Positions 56,077 to 63,855 of a stretch of DNA of 64,000 nucleotides are shown here, one piece after another (the first letter of the stretch is position 1; every line of letters starts with the position of its first letter). Source of the DNA: DASVEE01 sp036380735 (GTDB lineage Bacteria > Acidobacteriota > Thermoanaerobaculia > Gp7-AA8); NCBI GenBank assembly GCA_036380735.1, contig DASVEE010000009.1, positions 22,307 to 86,306 on the forward strand. Direction: 5' to 3'. Under the pieces are notes generated by a model. It saw nothing but the letters and a program-made list of their open reading frames with translations. It did not search any database and was not told the DNA's origin. The position numbers and the translations under genes were made by a program.

Positions 56077-58401
56077 TTACAGCACCAGCCGTTCGTAGGT
56101 TCCCTTCAATAGCGTCACGCGCTTCACGTAGCCACGGGTTTCGGGGAAGGGGATTGATTCCAGGAACTCGTCCAGGGGACGGCCCGGGTTGGCGCGGCGC
56201 CACTTGAGCACGTTGCCCTGGCCGCCGTTGTACGACGCCACGGCGAGGTACGTGTTGCCGTTGAACATGTCGATCAGCATCTTCAGGTGGCGGGTGCCGA
56301 GGCGGATGTTGACGTCGGGGTTCTCGAGGCGTGAGACGGCGAAGGGGATGCGCAGCTTGGCGGCGAGCTCTTTGGCCGTCGGCGGCATGAGCTGCATGAG
56401 GCCCGTCGCGCCGACGCGCGACTTGGCTTTGGGGTTGTAGTAGCTCTCCTGCAGGATCAGCCCCATCACGAGGTGTGGATCGACGCCGTGCTGCTTGGAG
56501 TACTTCTCGATCGAGTCGTGGTACTTCATGGGGTAGTACATCTTGATGAAGTAGTTCGGCACCTGATCCTGCTCGACGGTGGCGAGCTGCGGCCACGCCT
56601 TGCGGATCGAGCGGTACATGGGAATGAGGTCGCCGCGGCTGTGGTAGAGGTCCGCCATCAGCGCCTCGGCGAACCGCACGTTGGTGCGCTTCGCATTGCG
56701 CTGCAGCTCCAGACGCGCGTCGCGCATGTTGGAGAGCGCGGTCAGCTCGTAGGCCAGGCGCAGCTCCGCGGGCATCTTCTTCTCCGCGATCTCGGCCCAG
56801 TCTTCCTTCTTTTCGGCCTTCAGCGGATTCGTGGTGTTCGGCTGCCGCTTTGCGCCACGCAGATTGACGGCGTGCATCGCATAGACGTCGGCGTACGGCG
56901 CGGAGGCGAGCTTCTGGTAGATCGCCGCGGCTTCTTCCTTCTGGCCGAGGCGTTCCGAGGTGCGGGCGAACCAGTATTCGGCCTGGCGGCGGACATTCGT
57001 GTTCGTCGTGTAGGTGTCGGCGACGAAGCGGAACAGCTTGCGCGAGCCCTGCAGGTCGCCGCGCGTGTACATGGCCCAGGCGCGGTCCCAGAAGTACTGC
57101 AGCGCCGGATCGGAGAGCGGATCGAGCTTCACGATCGCGGGCACGAGCTCCTGGACGTACGAGTCCTGGTTCTTCGACTGCGCCCGCGCCATGAGCGTGT
57201 TCAGCACCTCGAGCTTTTGGTCGTCGTTGATCGGCAGTTGCAGCAGGTCCTTGAGACGCTCGCTGGTCAGCCGCTCGTAGTTCTCTTTCTTCGTCTTCTT
57301 CGCCAGGTCGATGAGCTTGATCTGGCGTGTCACGGTCTGGAACTTCGGCTTGGTGATGGTGCGCCGCTTCTTCCCTTTCCCGACGCGCTGCTTGATCGTC
57401 CCGACCTGCTTCTTCTCCTTGATCGTCTTGTAGACGGTGGGGTCGATCGCGGAGGAGAGGATGCGGTAGTTTTTCGAGAGCGTCTGCAGCGCGGGGATGG
57501 CGAGCTTGTACTCGCCTGACGTGAGCGGCTCCAGCTCTTTGATTGAATCTTCGTAGCGGCGGAGCGAGTGCAGCGCGAGGCCGCGTTGCAGACGGACATC
57601 GTTCTGGAGCGAGGCCGGGGCGCTGCTGGCCATCGCGGTGAGCTCCTCGAGCGCCGTCTGCGGATCCTGGCTGATGCGCAGCGTGGCGGCGCGCTGCAGG
57701 CGTTCTGACGGCGTCAGCGGCAGCGCCGCCTTCTCGCCGAGACCGTGGAGCGCGAGTGCGATGGCGCGCGCATCGGGAGCCTGCTGCGCACGGGGGTTGT
57801 GGATGGCGATGTTGCGCGCGGCGAAGAGAGCGCCGGAGATGTCGCCGTGGAAGAGGCGCGACTCGATGGCGTGCCACCGGCCGGTGGCGTCCATCGCCGC
57901 CGTTTCGCTGCGCGCCGGGATCGACGCGTAGACCTCGGCCGCATTGCCGAACGCACCGCGCGCGCTGTAAAGGTTCCCGAGCTTCAGCAACGCGTCGGGC
58001 GTGGCGACCATCTTCGGGTTGCGGCGCCAGAGCTTCGCGAGCGTGGCACGCGCGGCGCCTCCGTTCTTCGCCAGCTCGTACGCCTGGGCGAGGTAATAAA
58101 GGCGGTACTCCTCGACGGCCCGCGAGCCGAAGTGGAAGCCGGAAAGCTGCTTCACCGCCTCGGCGCCGTTCTTCTCATCGACGGCTTTGACGCCGGCCAT
58201 GAACTGATCGCGAAACTTCTGCAGGTCCGGCGGCGCCTCCGGCTCGGAAGGAATGGCGGCGACGCGTTCATCGGTGCCGAGGTCCCCGGCACCCTTGCGC
58301 AGCGACACCACGATCGCGATGACGATGAGAAGGGCAACGACACCCGCCACCCCCAGGACGAGCGTCTTTCGGCTACGAGGTAACTTCAGAGGTAACTTCA
58401 C
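56077..58401 (-). CDS. Membrane-anchored lytic transglycosylase (Slt-like)
   Basis: This 774-residue murein hydrolase cleaves glycan strands of peptidoglycan, leaving 1,6-anhydromuramic ends. A basic start and one helix (LVLGVAGVVALLIVIAIVVS, about 14-33) anchor it. Residues 60-600 are TPR/superhelical repeats (LYYLAQAYELAKNGGAARAT), like the Slt70 U-domain. The C-terminal SLT domain has HGVDPHLVMGLILQESYYNP with catalytic Glu, SRVGATGLMQLMPPTAKELA, and LAVASYNGGQGNVLKWRRAN, the three Slt signatures. The Lys-rich insert near 340 (IKEKKQVGTIKQRVGKGKKR) is unusual and may contact the envelope polymer. The start ATG 58401 precedes a positively charged membrane-entry segment. Confidence 0.92.
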   Translation of the reverse strand: MKLPLKLPRSRKTLVLGVAGVVALLIVIAIVVSLRKGAGDLGTDERVAAIPSEPEAPPDLQKFRDQFMAGVKAVDEKNGAEAVKQLSGFHFGSRAVEEYRLYYLAQAYELAKNGGAARATLAKLWRRNPKMVATPDALLKLGNLYSARGAFGNAAEVYASIPARSETAAMDATGRWHAIESRLFHGDISGALFAARNIAIHNPRAQQAPDARAIALALHGLGEKAALPLTPSERLQRAATLRISQDPQTALEELTAMASSAPASLQNDVRLQRGLALHSLRRYEDSIKELEPLTSGEYKLAIPALQTLSKNYRILSSAIDPTVYKTIKEKKQVGTIKQRVGKGKKRRTITKPKFQTVTRQIKLIDLAKKTKKENYERLTSERLKDLLQLPINDDQKLEVLNTLMARAQSKNQDSYVQELVPAIVKLDPLSDPALQYFWDRAWAMYTRGDLQGSRKLFRFVADTYTTNTNVRRQAEYWFARTSERLGQKEEAAAIYQKLASAPYADVYAMHAVNLRGAKRQPNTTNPLKAEKKEDWAEIAEKKMPAELRLAYELTALSNMRDARLELQRNAKRTNVRFAEALMADLYHSRGDLIPMYRSIRKAWPQLATVEQDQVPNYFIKMYYPMKYHDSIEKYSKQHGVDPHLVMGLILQESYYNPKAKSRVGATGLMQLMPPTAKELAAKLRIPFAVSRLENPDVNIRLGTRHLKMLIDMFNGNTYLAVASYNGGQGNVLKWRRANPGRPLDEFLESIPFPETRGYVKRVTLLKGTYERLVL

Positions 58402-58462
58402 GGGACGGCGATAGTGCTAAGGAGTTGCCAAGGAGGGGTTTGGCGGTGTTGCGGTGGATCAA

Positions 58463-58656
58463 CAATAGGACGGATAGGACGAATAGGACATAGGACGAAT
58501 AGGACGGATAGGACCTATAGGCCTGCGGACCTTGCGGCATTGGGGTGGTTGGGGAACAGCTCAACGGCGGTGGATCTTGCCGCCTTTCGGGGGTGGCTGG
58601 GGGCTACCTATCTGTCCTATAGGTCCTATTCGTCCTATAGGACCCATCGTCCCCTG
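58463..58656. repeat. 9-bp-unit inverted element with long spacer
   Basis: The forward arm 58463-58522 has about seven units (one short by several bases). A gene-free spacer of roughly 85 bp follows, then the reverse arm 58609-58656 ending GACCCATCGTCCCC. It occupies most of the 268-bp gap between two minus-strand genes. Confidence 0.85.
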
Positions 58657-58669
58657 TGCCTTGGCCGCC

Positions 58670-60160
58670 TTACAGGCCCAGCGATTCCGCCTTGCCGTCC
58701 GCCAGGATCCGCACCAGTTCATCGTAGAAGTAGTTGGACGTCTTGCGGACGTCTTCCGCGATGCGGTCGTCGTACATCTGGCGGCTGCGGTCGATATCTT
58801 CCTTCAGGCGCTCGTAAAGGTCGCGGTTGCGGCGGCCCTGTTCGACCTTGGTCTCGTTGTAGAGCTTGATCTCGGAGACCAGCAGCCGGGCGAAGCGGCG
58901 GGCTTCATCGTGCTTCTTGGCGTCCTCGGACTGGTTGCCGCCGAGGACGTTGCCGCCGCGGATGCCGGCGGGGGGGACGTACTGGGTGGTCGGGCGCGTC
59001 GACGTCTCTTCGCCGGGGGTGGCCGCCGCGGCGGGAACCGGTGCCGGCGCGGGCGCAGGTGCAGGCGCCGGAGCCGCAACGGGCGCGGGCGTCGGGATGG
59101 GACGCTCCATCGTCGGCATGCGTACCGTCGTAGCGGGTGCCGCGGCCGGAGCCGGGGTGGCGGCGCCGCTGAAGTCGTCGGCGGTCGGAACGTTGAAGCT
59201 GGGACGCGCGGAGGAGATCATCTCGCGCATCTGCTCGGCGGTGAAAGCGCGGGTGGCGTCGGGATTGTCCACCACCGCCGGACGCGCGGGAGCTGCGGCC
59301 GGGGCCGGAGCAGGCGTGGGAGCCGGAGCCGGAGCCGGTGTGGGAGCCGGACGCGGCTGCGGCGGCGCGGCCATCACGGTCGCGGTGCCGTCGATGTCGC
59401 CCTCGGTCAGGCTGGGCGACGGCGTCTTCTTGCGGATGGCCAGGGTGTCGATGAGCAGCCCCGTCGTGAAGACGAGGATCTCGATCGAGGAGGGGTCGAG
59501 CTTGCCGAGATCGGCCTCGACGGCGTCGACGTACACGGCCGCGGCGACCTTGTCCTTGATGACCATCGGCACGAGGACGCCGCGCGCGGAGGCGGGGACG
59601 CCGAGGCGGGTGGAGAGGTTGGCGCCGTCCCAGATGACGACCTGTTCGTTGCGCAGCACGCGGTCGAGCTCCGGGATCAGCCCGGGCGCGGCGTTGAAGC
59701 GCTTCACCATCTCGTCGTTACCGCCGGCGGCGGAGTAGCCGACGCCCTTCCAGCCGGAGAACGTCTCCCCGCGCAGGATGAGGAGGGCGGCGCGCGAGCC
59801 GAATTCGAGGCAGGCGTCGAGCAGCGAGTTCAGCACGTCGACCTGCGACTTGCCGCGCTCGATCGTCTGCAGCGCGACCTTGACGCGGGTGGCATCGGCC
59901 GTGGCCGGTGCCGCCGCGGCCGGGGCGGGCTTGGCAGCCGCGTAGCCTTCCTCGAGCTCGGCGATCGACTTCTGGATGTGCGGGAGCAACGTGATGCTGT
60001 TGACGTCGGCCTGCACGCTCTGGAGCGCGGCCTTGAGCTGTGAATCGACAATGACGCGGACGTCTTCGACGGACGAGTGGATCTCGGCCACCATTCTTTC
60101 GATCGCTTCGCGCACGTGCGCTTCGATCGACGTCGCGACTTCCTCGCCCCTCACAGCCAT
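58670..60160 (-). CDS. GAF-like domain protein with Ala/Pro linker
   Basis: This is a 496-residue cytoplasmic protein. Residues 1-70 are helical (IEAHVREAIERMVAEIHSSV). Residues 95-245 look like a GAF/sensor-type domain: VLNSLLDACLEFGSRAALLI, WKGVGYSAAGG, VPMVIKDKVAAAVYVDAVEA and IEILVFTTGLLIDTLAIRKK. A highly Ala/Pro-rich linker (about 265-410) follows, with repeated PAPAPAP runs. The C-terminal ~80 residues are a charged helix (ARRFARLLVSEIKLYNETKV, RLKEDIDRSRQMYDDRIAED), likely a coiled coil. I cannot give a named family. A sensory or scaffold role on the membrane or septum is possible. It diverges from the lipoprotein gene at 60277, sharing a 116-bp control region. Confidence 0.65.
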   Translation of the reverse strand: MAVRGEEVATSIEAHVREAIERMVAEIHSSVEDVRVIVDSQLKAALQSVQADVNSITLLPHIQKSIAELEEGYAAAKPAPAAAAPATADATRVKVALQTIERGKSQVDVLNSLLDACLEFGSRAALLILRGETFSGWKGVGYSAAGGNDEMVKRFNAAPGLIPELDRVLRNEQVVIWDGANLSTRLGVPASARGVLVPMVIKDKVAAAVYVDAVEADLGKLDPSSIEILVFTTGLLIDTLAIRKKTPSPSLTEGDIDGTATVMAAPPQPRPAPTPAPAPAPTPAPAPAAAPARPAVVDNPDATRAFTAEQMREMISSARPSFNVPTADDFSGAATPAPAAAPATTVRMPTMERPIPTPAPVAAPAPAPAPAPAPVPAAAATPGEETSTRPTTQYVPPAGIRGGNVLGGNQSEDAKKHDEARRFARLLVSEIKLYNETKVEQGRRNRDLYERLKEDIDRSRQMYDDRIAEDVRKTSNYFYDELVRILADGKAESLGL

Positions 60161-60239
60161 AAATCCTCCGGTTGCTGTGGCTTGACCCGCAAACTCAGGG
60201 TAGCCAAAGGAACGTCGATTATTGACCCCCGCTCAGACG

Positions 60240-60268
60240 CTGTCAAGGAAGCGCGCCTGTGCTACTTT
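60240..60268 (+). promoter_or_regulatory. Promoter of the lipoprotein gene
   Basis: CTGTCA, a 17-bp spacer and TACTTT lie only 8 bases before ATG 60277, predicting an essentially leaderless mRNA. It has the same geometry as the promoters at 27895 and 31945. Confidence 0.55.
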
Positions 60269-60276
60269 GTGCACAG

Positions 60277-60879
60277 ATGCGCACGTTTCCCTTTGTTTTC
60301 GCACTGGTCACGGTGGTTGCGCTCGGTTGCGGCGGGAATGCCGACGGTCCGGATCATCAGACCGAGTGGCGTGATGTCCTCCGTCACAAGAAGGCGGCGA
60401 GTGCCCCCGCGGCCTCGACGAAGGAGAAGCAGGTCTACGCCGACTCCGTCGCCGCCTTCGTCAAACGCCACCCCAATCACGACCGTGCCCGCGAGGTCTT
60501 CCGCCGCATGCAGGTCGAGTTCGCCGACGAGCTTTCCTCCGTCGGCCGCTACCAGGACTCCATCCGTTTCTACCGCGCCGTCCTCGGCCACGATCCGCAG
60601 AACGAGCGGGCCATGCAGGGCCTCCGCGACGCCGTCGAGCGTCTCGCCGTATCACGGGAGAAGCTCGTCCAACTCGAGAAGGGGATGAATCATCGCGAGG
60701 TCGCCTCGATTCTCGGGAAACCGATCCCCGGCTGGACCGTAAAAACGAAGCGTCGCGAAGCAACGATGGAAGCGTGGTACTACCGGACGCGGACCGGCGG
60801 CGTCGCGGGCGTTTACTTCCGCGACGGCAAGGTCTTCGCCGCCGAAGAGAACTCCCACGCCAAGATCGGAAATATGTAG
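60277..60879 (+). CDS. Lipoprotein with TPR-like middle and SmpA-like end
   Basis: This 200-residue exported protein has a signal MRTFPFVFALVTVVALGCGG ending in a lipobox (VALGC), so Cys18 should be lipidated. Residues 45-130 are helical with a TPR-like repeat (EVFRRMQVEFADELSSVGRY; DSIRFYRAVLGHDPQNERAM). The last ~60 residues, LEKGMNHREVASILGKPIPG, then RREATMEAWYYRTRTGGVAG and VYFRDGKVFAAEEN, match the small domain of SmpA/BamE-like lipoproteins. That domain binds partner proteins in outer-membrane assembly. The protein may be an envelope assembly factor, but this is a motif-level inference. Three further plus-strand genes (FmdB, EcsC, unknown) follow and could be co-transcribed. Confidence 0.75.
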   Translation: MRTFPFVFALVTVVALGCGGNADGPDHQTEWRDVLRHKKAASAPAASTKEKQVYADSVAAFVKRHPNHDRAREVFRRMQVEFADELSSVGRYQDSIRFYRAVLGHDPQNERAMQGLRDAVERLAVSREKLVQLEKGMNHREVASILGKPIPGWTVKTKRREATMEAWYYRTRTGGVAGVYFRDGKVFAAEENSHAKIGNM

Positions 60880-60933
60880 GACAGACACTCTTGTCTGTCT
60901 TATCAGGACGACAGACCGCAGTGTCTGCCGCCG
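60880..60933. repeat. CAGAC palindrome, copy 2
   Basis: GACAGAC-ACTCTT-GTCTGTC is followed by a related half (CGACAGACCGCAGTGTCTG). It shares its core with 26678-26697. It sits between the lipoprotein and FmdB genes, where it could act as an attenuating hairpin. Confidence 0.75.
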
Positions 60934-60952
60934 AGCGAGAGAGAAACGTCCA

Positions 60953-61237
60953 ATGCCTCTTTACGAATACCAGTGCAGGGAGTGTAGCGAGCGCATCGAG
61001 GTCATTCAGAAGATGAGCGACCCGCCGCTCTCGCACTGCCCGAAGTGCAACGGGGAGATGAAGAAGCTCCTCTCCGCCCCGGCCATCCAGTTCAAGGGCT
61101 CGGGCTTCTACAAGAACGATTACTCCTCCTCCTCCAAGCCGGCGCCGGCGGAATCGAAGTCTTCCGAGACGAAATCGGAGACGAAGACCGAAGCGAAGCC
61201 GGCCACGGCGGACAGCGGCAGCAAAACCGCGGATTGA
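60953..61237 (+). CDS. FmdB-family zinc ribbon protein
   Basis: This 94-residue protein is a standard FmdB-type regulator-like zinc ribbon: MPLYEYQCRECSERIEVIQK and CPKCNGEMKKLLSAP, with Cys pairs C8-x2-C11 and C29-x2-C32 binding one zinc. The segment IQFKGSGFYKNDYSS is the usual tail of the domain. A low-complexity Ser/Lys/Glu-rich C-terminus follows (PAESKSSETKSETKTEAKPA), also common in the family. FmdB proteins are found in most bacterial lineages with no settled function; DNA or RNA binding has been suggested. It lies 74 bases after the lipoprotein gene, with a palindrome in the gap, and 13 bases before the EcsC-like gene. Confidence 0.92.
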   Translation: MPLYEYQCRECSERIEVIQKMSDPPLSHCPKCNGEMKKLLSAPAIQFKGSGFYKNDYSSSSKPAPAESKSSETKSETKTEAKPATADSGSKTAD

Positions 61238-61249
61238 CCGCGGCTTCAA

Positions 61250-61951
61250 ATGGAATTCGCAACCACACTCCCTTCCCGCCACGATCCGTTCCGTAAGATC
61301 TTCGAGCTGAGCATGGGTAAAGCACGCGATTTCAAGCGCCACGCGGACTCGGTCCTCGAGGAGCTCTTTCTGTCGCTCTTCGAAGAGATCGACACGGAGA
61401 AGCTGCGCAAGGAAGTGGACGACCTCAAAGCGGGCGCGCCCGATTACAGCCGCAGCGATCACGCCCGCACGCTGACGCGCCGCACGGCCATCCGCTGCGC
61501 CGCGGCCGGCGCGGTGACGGGACTGCCGTCCGGCATCATCGCTTTCACGATGATCGGCGCCGATCTCGCCTACCTCATGTTCCAGCAGTTCCGCCTCATC
61601 CTCGGGATCGCCACGATCTACGGGCACGAGCCGACGAGCCGCGAGCGCTTCAGCGAAGCGCTGTCGTGCCTCGCCTTCACCGGCGGCGCCGGAGTCGGCA
61701 AGCAGGGAATTGCGGCAATGCTCGGCGCGGCGACCACCGAAGGCGGTGTGATCGCCGAGCGCATCGGGACGCGCCTGCTGCGCGACCGCATGGCGAAGGT
61801 GGTGCCGTTCGTCGGTGCAATCTCCGGCGGCGCGCTGAACTTCTTCGCGGTGAACGTCGTCGCCCGCAATGCCATCCGCTACTACGAGAGCCGCATCGAC
61901 CCGGGTCTGGCCGAGGAAATCTGGGCCGAAGGCGATCGCGAGCACGCCTGA
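61250..61951 (+). CDS. EcsC-like family protein
   Basis: This 233-residue protein has the EcsC domain layout. A soluble helical N-terminus (KIFELSMGKARDFKRHADSV) is followed by a Gly/Ala-rich hydrophobic core: AAGAVTGLPSGIIAFTMIGA, then DLAYLMFQQFRLILGIATIY, ALSCLAFTGGAGVGKQGIAA, and VPFVGAISGGALNFFAVNVV. EcsC proteins accompany ABC exporters in Bacillus, but stand-alone members like this have no proven role. It probably associates with the membrane through its amphipathic helices. It starts 12 bases after the fmdB stop, suggesting co-transcription, and is followed by a small unknown gene 75 bases downstream. Confidence 0.78.
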   Translation: MEFATTLPSRHDPFRKIFELSMGKARDFKRHADSVLEELFLSLFEEIDTEKLRKEVDDLKAGAPDYSRSDHARTLTRRTAIRCAAAGAVTGLPSGIIAFTMIGADLAYLMFQQFRLILGIATIYGHEPTSRERFSEALSCLAFTGGAGVGKQGIAAMLGAATTEGGVIAERIGTRLLRDRMAKVVPFVGAISGGALNFFAVNVVARNAIRYYESRIDPGLAEEIWAEGDREHA

Positions 61952-62026
61952 AATTCGGGATTACGCGTTGTAACTGAAGTAGCGGAATGCAACTTCAGGC
62001 AGGGTGGTTTGGGCCGAGTGACTACG

Positions 62027-62329
62027 ATGCCAAAATTCGAATACGAGCCCGCCGAACAGGTCAGCTCTGCGTTCTTCGAGCGCCGGCGGATCCGCCGCAT
62101 TCGAATGATCGTCGAGCTCACGCTCAACCTGATCTCCTCCGACCGCACCGAGTCGCACCGCGAAGCCCGCAGTCTCGTCGATTGCGCGCGCAAAGCGATC
62201 CTGGAGCTCTACCCCGGTTTCAACGCCCGCTACGAGCTGATCATCCAGCCGCACTTCGAGCGCGTCCTCCAGCAGCGCTGGCCCGACGAAGAGATGCACC
62301 ACGTCAGCGTCTCTGAAGTGGTGAATTAG
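62027..62329 (+). CDS. Small helical protein, unknown
   Basis: I do not recognise this 100-residue soluble protein. It starts MPKFEYEPAEQVSSAFFERR, then RIRRIRMIVELTLNLISSDR, ARSLVDCARKAILELYPGFN, and ARYELIIQPHFERVLQQRWP. It is mostly helical, with a charged N-terminal third, and one Cys. ATG 62027 is preferred over an in-frame codon at 62009. It is the last gene of a plus-strand series (lipoprotein, FmdB, EcsC). The gene ends shortly before a 7-bp-armed inverted repeat that could terminate both this transcript and that of the convergent membrane protein gene. Function unknown. Confidence 0.65.
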   Translation: MPKFEYEPAEQVSSAFFERRRIRRIRMIVELTLNLISSDRTESHREARSLVDCARKAILELYPGFNARYELIIQPHFERVLQQRWPDEEMHHVSVSEVVN

Positions 62330-62345
62330 CGCCGCCGCACGGCCC

Positions 62346-62442
62346 GTTTTCGGTTGTTGGTTTTCGGTTTTCGGTGCTCTGCTTTGAGCGTCGCTAACAC
62401 GGTTAACCTCCGCATCGCGCAGCACCGAAAACCGAAAAACAA
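62346..62442. repeat. 7-bp-armed inverted repeat, copy 3
   Basis: The left arm is GTTTTCGGTTGTTGGTTTTC, the right arm CCGAAAACCGAAAAACAAC. The centre GTGCTCTGC...GCGCAGCAC is shared with copies 1 and 2. It lies between convergent genes. Confidence 0.85.
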
Positions 62443-62449
62443 CCCCCCC

Positions 62450-63805
62450 TCACCGCAACTCCCACCGCGCAAGCACCTCCGCCGGAAACGCGGCGCGGCG
62501 CGCGAACACCATCCCCGCCTCGTCACGCGCGATCAGTGCCCACTGCTTCCGCGGCCAGTAGGCCAGCGACGCGTCCATCTCCGTCTGCCGTCCCGTGCGC
62601 GCATCGACCACCGGCAGCGGCGGACGGTATTCGTCGACGGCGAGGTCGATGCGGTACTTCCGCAGCAACGCCTGCCATGCGCGTGAGTCGAGCCGCGCCT
62701 TCTCGTACTCCGCGATGTACGTGTGATACAGCTCGTTGCGTCCGTCGGTGAGCACGCGCCGCCCGGGATAAAACGACCAGATCAGATAGCCGCCGAATTG
62801 ATCGGGGTTGTAGATGTGGCCAGCGAGCTTCGCCTCCTGCAGCCGCGCGACGGCGGCGACGGGGAAGCGCTCCGCCGGCAGACCCACGCGATGATCGACG
62901 GTCATGACCATGAGCGCGATCGCCGCGGCCGCCGCGGGATACGCGATGCGGCGCGGCACGCGCAGCGCGGGCATCAGTAACGGGAACGCGGCGAAGAAGA
63001 GGTTCTGGTTGCGCACGTGCCGGATGGCGAGATACGCGAACATCGCGAAGAGGAGAATGCGGAAGAGGTTCTTCTCCCGAGCCAGCACGATGAACCCTGC
63101 AACGACGGCGAGGTAGAGCAGCGGAAAGAGGAGCGGTGAGCTCGGCAGCCACTCCGCGTTCACGAACTCGCCGCCGCTGGCGAAGAGCGTCAGCTCGAGA
63201 GGCGCGAGCACGCCGCGCACGCCGTACGGATTCGCGAGCAGCGCTACCGCGCTCGCCGCCGGCGCCTGCCACGAGCGCGTCATCAGCAGCGCGATCGCCG
63301 GGGCGATGAGCGCCGACGGATGCACGTTGATCCAGACGACGGTCAGCAGCGCGTACCAGAGCCACGCATGGCGCCCCTTGATCGCGAGAGCGAGCACCAC
63401 GAGCAGCGCGGCGACGGCGGAAGGCCGCACGTCGAGCATCGGTGCGCCGCCGGCGAAGGCGATGGCCACGAGCAGCAAGGCGGTGTGGTGTTCGTTCACC
63501 CGCCGCGCGACGAGATAGGCGATGGTGAAAAGCGCCCCCACGAGCAACGCGCGCAGCCACGACAGCCCTCCGAAACCGGCGACGCTGTGGATGAGGTACG
63601 CCGGCACCTGAAACAGCCACTCGCCGTTGATCCACGGTTTGCGATCGCTGGCTACGGCAAAGGGGTCGGCAGCGGGCAGCGCGCCGTGATCGACGATCCA
63701 GCGCCCGGTGGCGAGATGCCAGCCGAGGTCATAGCTGCGGATGGGCGTGATTGCCGTGAGGGCCAGCAGCACGAACAGGCCCAGCGGCAGAAAGCGGTTC
63801 ACCAC
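62450..63805 (-). CDS. Polytopic membrane protein, GT-C glycosyltransferase-like
   Basis: This 451-residue protein has about ten membrane helices. The first loop, ITPIRSYDLGWHLATGRWIV followed by DPFAVASDRKPWINGEWLFQ, carries a YDLGWH acidic/aromatic segment. That is reminiscent of the Asp-containing first loop of GT-C-type enzymes and related undecaprenyl-linked transferases. The C-terminal ~125 residues are soluble (HIYNPDQFGGYLIWSFYPGR, LTDGRNELYHTYIAEYEKAR), like other uncharacterised bacterial proteins of this layout. It probably transfers or processes a lipid-linked sugar at the membrane, but no catalytic motif can be confirmed. A 9-bp repeat lies just upstream of its start. Confidence 0.7.
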   Translation of the reverse strand: MVNRFLPLGLFVLLALTAITPIRSYDLGWHLATGRWIVDHGALPAADPFAVASDRKPWINGEWLFQVPAYLIHSVAGFGGLSWLRALLVGALFTIAYLVARRVNEHHTALLLVAIAFAGGAPMLDVRPSAVAALLVVLALAIKGRHAWLWYALLTVVWINVHPSALIAPAIALLMTRSWQAPAASAVALLANPYGVRGVLAPLELTLFASGGEFVNAEWLPSSPLLFPLLYLAVVAGFIVLAREKNLFRILLFAMFAYLAIRHVRNQNLFFAAFPLLMPALRVPRRIAYPAAAAAIALMVMTVDHRVGLPAERFPVAAVARLQEAKLAGHIYNPDQFGGYLIWSFYPGRRVLTDGRNELYHTYIAEYEKARLDSRAWQALLRKYRIDLAVDEYRPPLPVVDARTGRQTEMDASLAYWPRKQWALIARDEAGMVFARRAAFPAEVLARWELR

Positions 63806-63826
63806 CGGCGAAGTCTATAGGGACAG

Positions 63827-63852
63827 GGAACCGATGGGACAAATAGGACCAG
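63827..63852. repeat. 9-bp-unit repeat, minimal forward half
   Basis: GGGAACCGATGGGACAAATA and GGACCA contain the terminus and two units, between two minus-strand genes. Confidence 0.65.
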
Positions 63853-63855
63853 GTC

